Assembly (NCBI GenBank): GCA_012961055.1
Contig: DUAA01000201.1
Location: forward strand, 8,243-16,399
DNA from: Nitrospinaceae bacterium
GTDB lineage: Bacteria; Nitrospinota; Nitrospinia; Nitrospinales; VA-1
Reading direction: 5' to 3'
Length of the DNA: 8,157 bases
Shown here: one piece after another, positions 7,149 to 8,157 of the stretch
How positions within the stretch are numbered: the first letter of the stretch is position 1
How the letters are laid out: the number at the start of each line of letters is the position of its first letter
Position numbers and translations under genes: made by a program
Notes under the pieces: model-generated
The model's input: the letters and a program-made list of their open reading frames with translations, nothing else
Told to the model about the DNA's origin: nothing
Database searches by the model: none

Positions 7149-7442
7149 CTAGTGCCCGCCGGAGACACGTTTGCGCATGGATTTAAAACTATTTTTAATT
7201 TCCGCTTCTTCGCTTTCACGAGCATCAATAATTGCCTGACTATCCCCACCAAACCAGGTTTTAACAGTGGTCCCTGTCCTTTCTCGATTGATCTCATTGA
7301 GAATTGACAAATAAATGATCCCGTAAAAAACAGCGACTCCATACATGAAATAAGGAATAAGTGATCGCAAACGCTGCTTCTCTTTAATCGACCGGTGGTC
7401 CCATATTCGGTACCATAAAGATTCTTTTTTACCTCCTGCCAT
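7149..7442 (-). CDS. Small single-span membrane protein, unknown function
   Basis: The 97-residue protein is not recognised. It has a basic N-terminal part (KKESLWYRIWDHRSIKEKQR), one hydrophobic segment at about 28-48 (SLIPYFMYGVAVFYGIIYLS), and a charged C-terminal part of about 45 residues with an acidic stretch (ARESEEAEIK) and a basic tail (KSMRKRVSGG). By the positive-inside rule the N-terminus is likely cytoplasmic. ATG 7442 is preferred over GTG 7448 because AGGGAG then lies 5 nt upstream, whereas for GTG it would touch the start. It is the first gene of the minus-strand block, divergent from aroA. Its stop codon abuts the palindrome of repeat copy B, and the DUF4149-like gene follows after 152 nt. 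It could be an accessory subunit of a membrane complex, but nothing shows which. Confidence 0.7.
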   Translation of the reverse strand: MAGGKKESLWYRIWDHRSIKEKQRLRSLIPYFMYGVAVFYGIIYLSILNEINRERTGTTVKTWFGGDSQAIIDARESEEAEIKNSFKSMRKRVSGGH

Positions 7443-7482
7443 ACTCACTCCCTAGCGCAGAAGATCCTTTAAATACATAGAC

Positions 7483-7510
7483 ATAATAGAATCTCCCCTA
7501 ATTCACTCAA
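7483..7510 (-). promoter_or_regulatory. Possible promoter of the minus-strand gene block
   Basis: On the minus strand TTGAGT (7510-7505) is followed after 16 nt by TATTAT (7488-7483), giving four and five of six matches to the sigma-70 consensus. Transcription would begin about 35 nt before the ATG at 7442. The match is by eye only. Confidence 0.3.
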
Positions 7511-7547
7511 GAAAACATGATCATATCAGAATCCTCTATACGAAACA

Positions 7548-7564
7548 ACTGGCCACCGGCCAGT
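7548..7564. promoter_or_regulatory. Perfect 17-bp inverted repeat in the divergent intergenic region
   Basis: ACTGGCC-ACC-GGCCAGT forms a perfect 7-bp inverted repeat with a 3-base spacer. It lies 106 nt from the start of the small membrane protein gene and about 142 nt from the aroA start. It could be an operator for a dimeric regulator or a small RNA hairpin. No T-run follows on either strand, so it is not an intrinsic terminator. Confidence 0.4.
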
Positions 7565-7623
7565 AGAAATAGGGCAGAACCAGAAAGAGCGAACGATTAC
7601 CGTTAGGCTTCTTATGTGTTATA

Positions 7624-7652
7624 TTGAAAGAAACCTGTAATAACTCAATATT
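7624..7652 (+). promoter_or_regulatory. Possible aroA promoter
   Basis: TTGAAA (7624-7629) is followed after 17 nt by AATATT (7647-7652), five and four of six matches to the sigma-70 consensus. A start near 7659 would leave a leader of about 47 nt before the aroA TTG. This is weak evidence by eye only. Confidence 0.25.
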
Positions 7653-7705
7653 TCTGGTTTTGCAACTCATCCCCCTTTATTTTGACCTTCAATTTTTGAT
7701 AGACC

Positions 7706-8157
7706 TTGATAGAAATTAAACCAGTACAAAACCTTCAAACAGTCATCACCATTCCCGGTTCAAAGAGCTACACCAACCGGGCACTGTTGATTGCGGGACT
7801 CACCGATGGTGAATGCCGGTTGGAAAAGCCTCTGGTCAGCGATGACACAAAATACATGATCCGAGCACTGAAAGCCTTTGGGGTCTCTGTTCAAGAAGAA
7901 AAAGAAGCCTTTATTGTTTCGGGCAAGAGTGGGAAGTTGTCTGTTCCTAACGAAGATATTTTTATCGGAAATGCCGGCACCGCCATGCGTTTTCTGACCA
8001 CTTTGTCCACACTGGCACCTGGAAAAATCCGGCTGGATGGTGATGAGCGAATGCGCGAGCGACCTCTAGCGGATCTTTTGGATTGTCTGACACAAATGAG
8101 AATCAAAGCTGTATCAGCTAATAACAACGGTTGCCCGCCAATAGACATCATAGGTGG
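7706..8157 (+). CDS. aroA: 3-phosphoshikimate 1-carboxyvinyltransferase (EPSP synthase), N-terminal part, 3' end outside window
   Basis: AroA joins phosphoenolpyruvate to shikimate-3-phosphate in the cytoplasm, the sixth step of the shikimate pathway to aromatic amino acids. About 150 residues are visible of the usual 420-450. The first strand and substrate loop IPGSKSYTNRALLIAGL (16-32) hold the conserved Lys, Ser and Arg that match E. coli K22, S23 and R27. IGNAGTAMRFL (87-97) matches the PEP-binding loop, with Phe after MR where E. coli has Pro101. LDGDERMRERPLADLLD (110-126) is the next family signature. The start is TTG 7706: the stop TAG 7700-7702 lies just upstream in frame, no in-frame ATG or GTG exists before the conserved motifs, and IEIKPVQNLQ fits a normal AroA N-terminus. 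No clear Shine-Dalgarno precedes it. The gene is divergent from the minus-strand block and is cut by the window edge in mid-codon. Confidence 0.95.
   Translation, partial: MIEIKPVQNLQTVITIPGSKSYTNRALLIAGLTDGECRLEKPLVSDDTKYMIRALKAFGVSVQEEKEAFIVSGKSGKLSVPNEDIFIGNAGTAMRFLTTLSTLAPGKIRLDGDERMRERPLADLLDCLTQMRIKAVSANNNGCPPIDIIG

Noticed and set aside
7891..8151. Minus-strand open frame of 86 codons at the right edge
   Set aside because: It is opposite aroA, whose conserved EPSP synthase motifs show the plus strand is coding.

Overview
The window looks like ordinary chromosomal DNA of a Gram-negative bacterium with intermediate GC content. No rRNA, tRNA, CRISPR array or recognisable transposase gene was seen. 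The lineage cannot be fixed from the sequence. The combination of an E. coli-type two-subunit proton-translocating transhydrogenase, a long two-domain ThyX-like protein and an exported FGE-sulfatase-fold protein would suit a marine Nitrospinota-like or related deep-branching bacterium, but that is only an impression.

Layout. Bases 1-308 hold the 3' end of a plus-strand beta-propeller-like gene. It converges on a long block of minus-strand genes, with a strong intrinsic terminator (307-339) between them. Read in their own direction from about 7442 down to 355, the minus-strand genes are: a small single-membrane-span protein; a four-span DUF4149/TMEM205-like membrane protein; an exported FGE-sulfatase (SUMF1-fold) protein; a 556-residue ThyX-superfamily protein; and pntA and pntB. 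FGE and thyX are 6 nt apart and pntA and pntB 11 nt apart, so both pairs are probably co-translated. The other gaps (about 150-275 nt) carry repeats. A 263-nt divergent intergenic region separates this block from aroA (EPSP synthase), which starts on the plus strand with TTG and runs off the right edge.

How the genes work together. PntA and PntB form the membrane transhydrogenase that uses the proton gradient to make NADPH from NADH. AroA belongs to the shikimate pathway. ThyX-type enzymes use reduced flavin, usually from NADPH, to make dTMP. The two small membrane proteins and the exported FGE-fold protein have no assignable pathway.

Most interesting points. (1) A family of about 100-nt intergenic repeats occurs three times (about 3481-3581, 7041-7148, and inverted at 6285-6400). 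Each copy sits in a gap next to a minus-strand gene and contains small hairpins whose stems are kept although their sequences differ. (2) The inverted copy ends in a perfect 7-bp hairpin that covers the Shine-Dalgarno sequence and touches the TTG start of the FGE-fold gene. (3) In the two-domain ThyX-like protein the signature motif appears split: the SxxExSxRY half is in the N-terminal domain and the RHR half is in the C-terminal domain.
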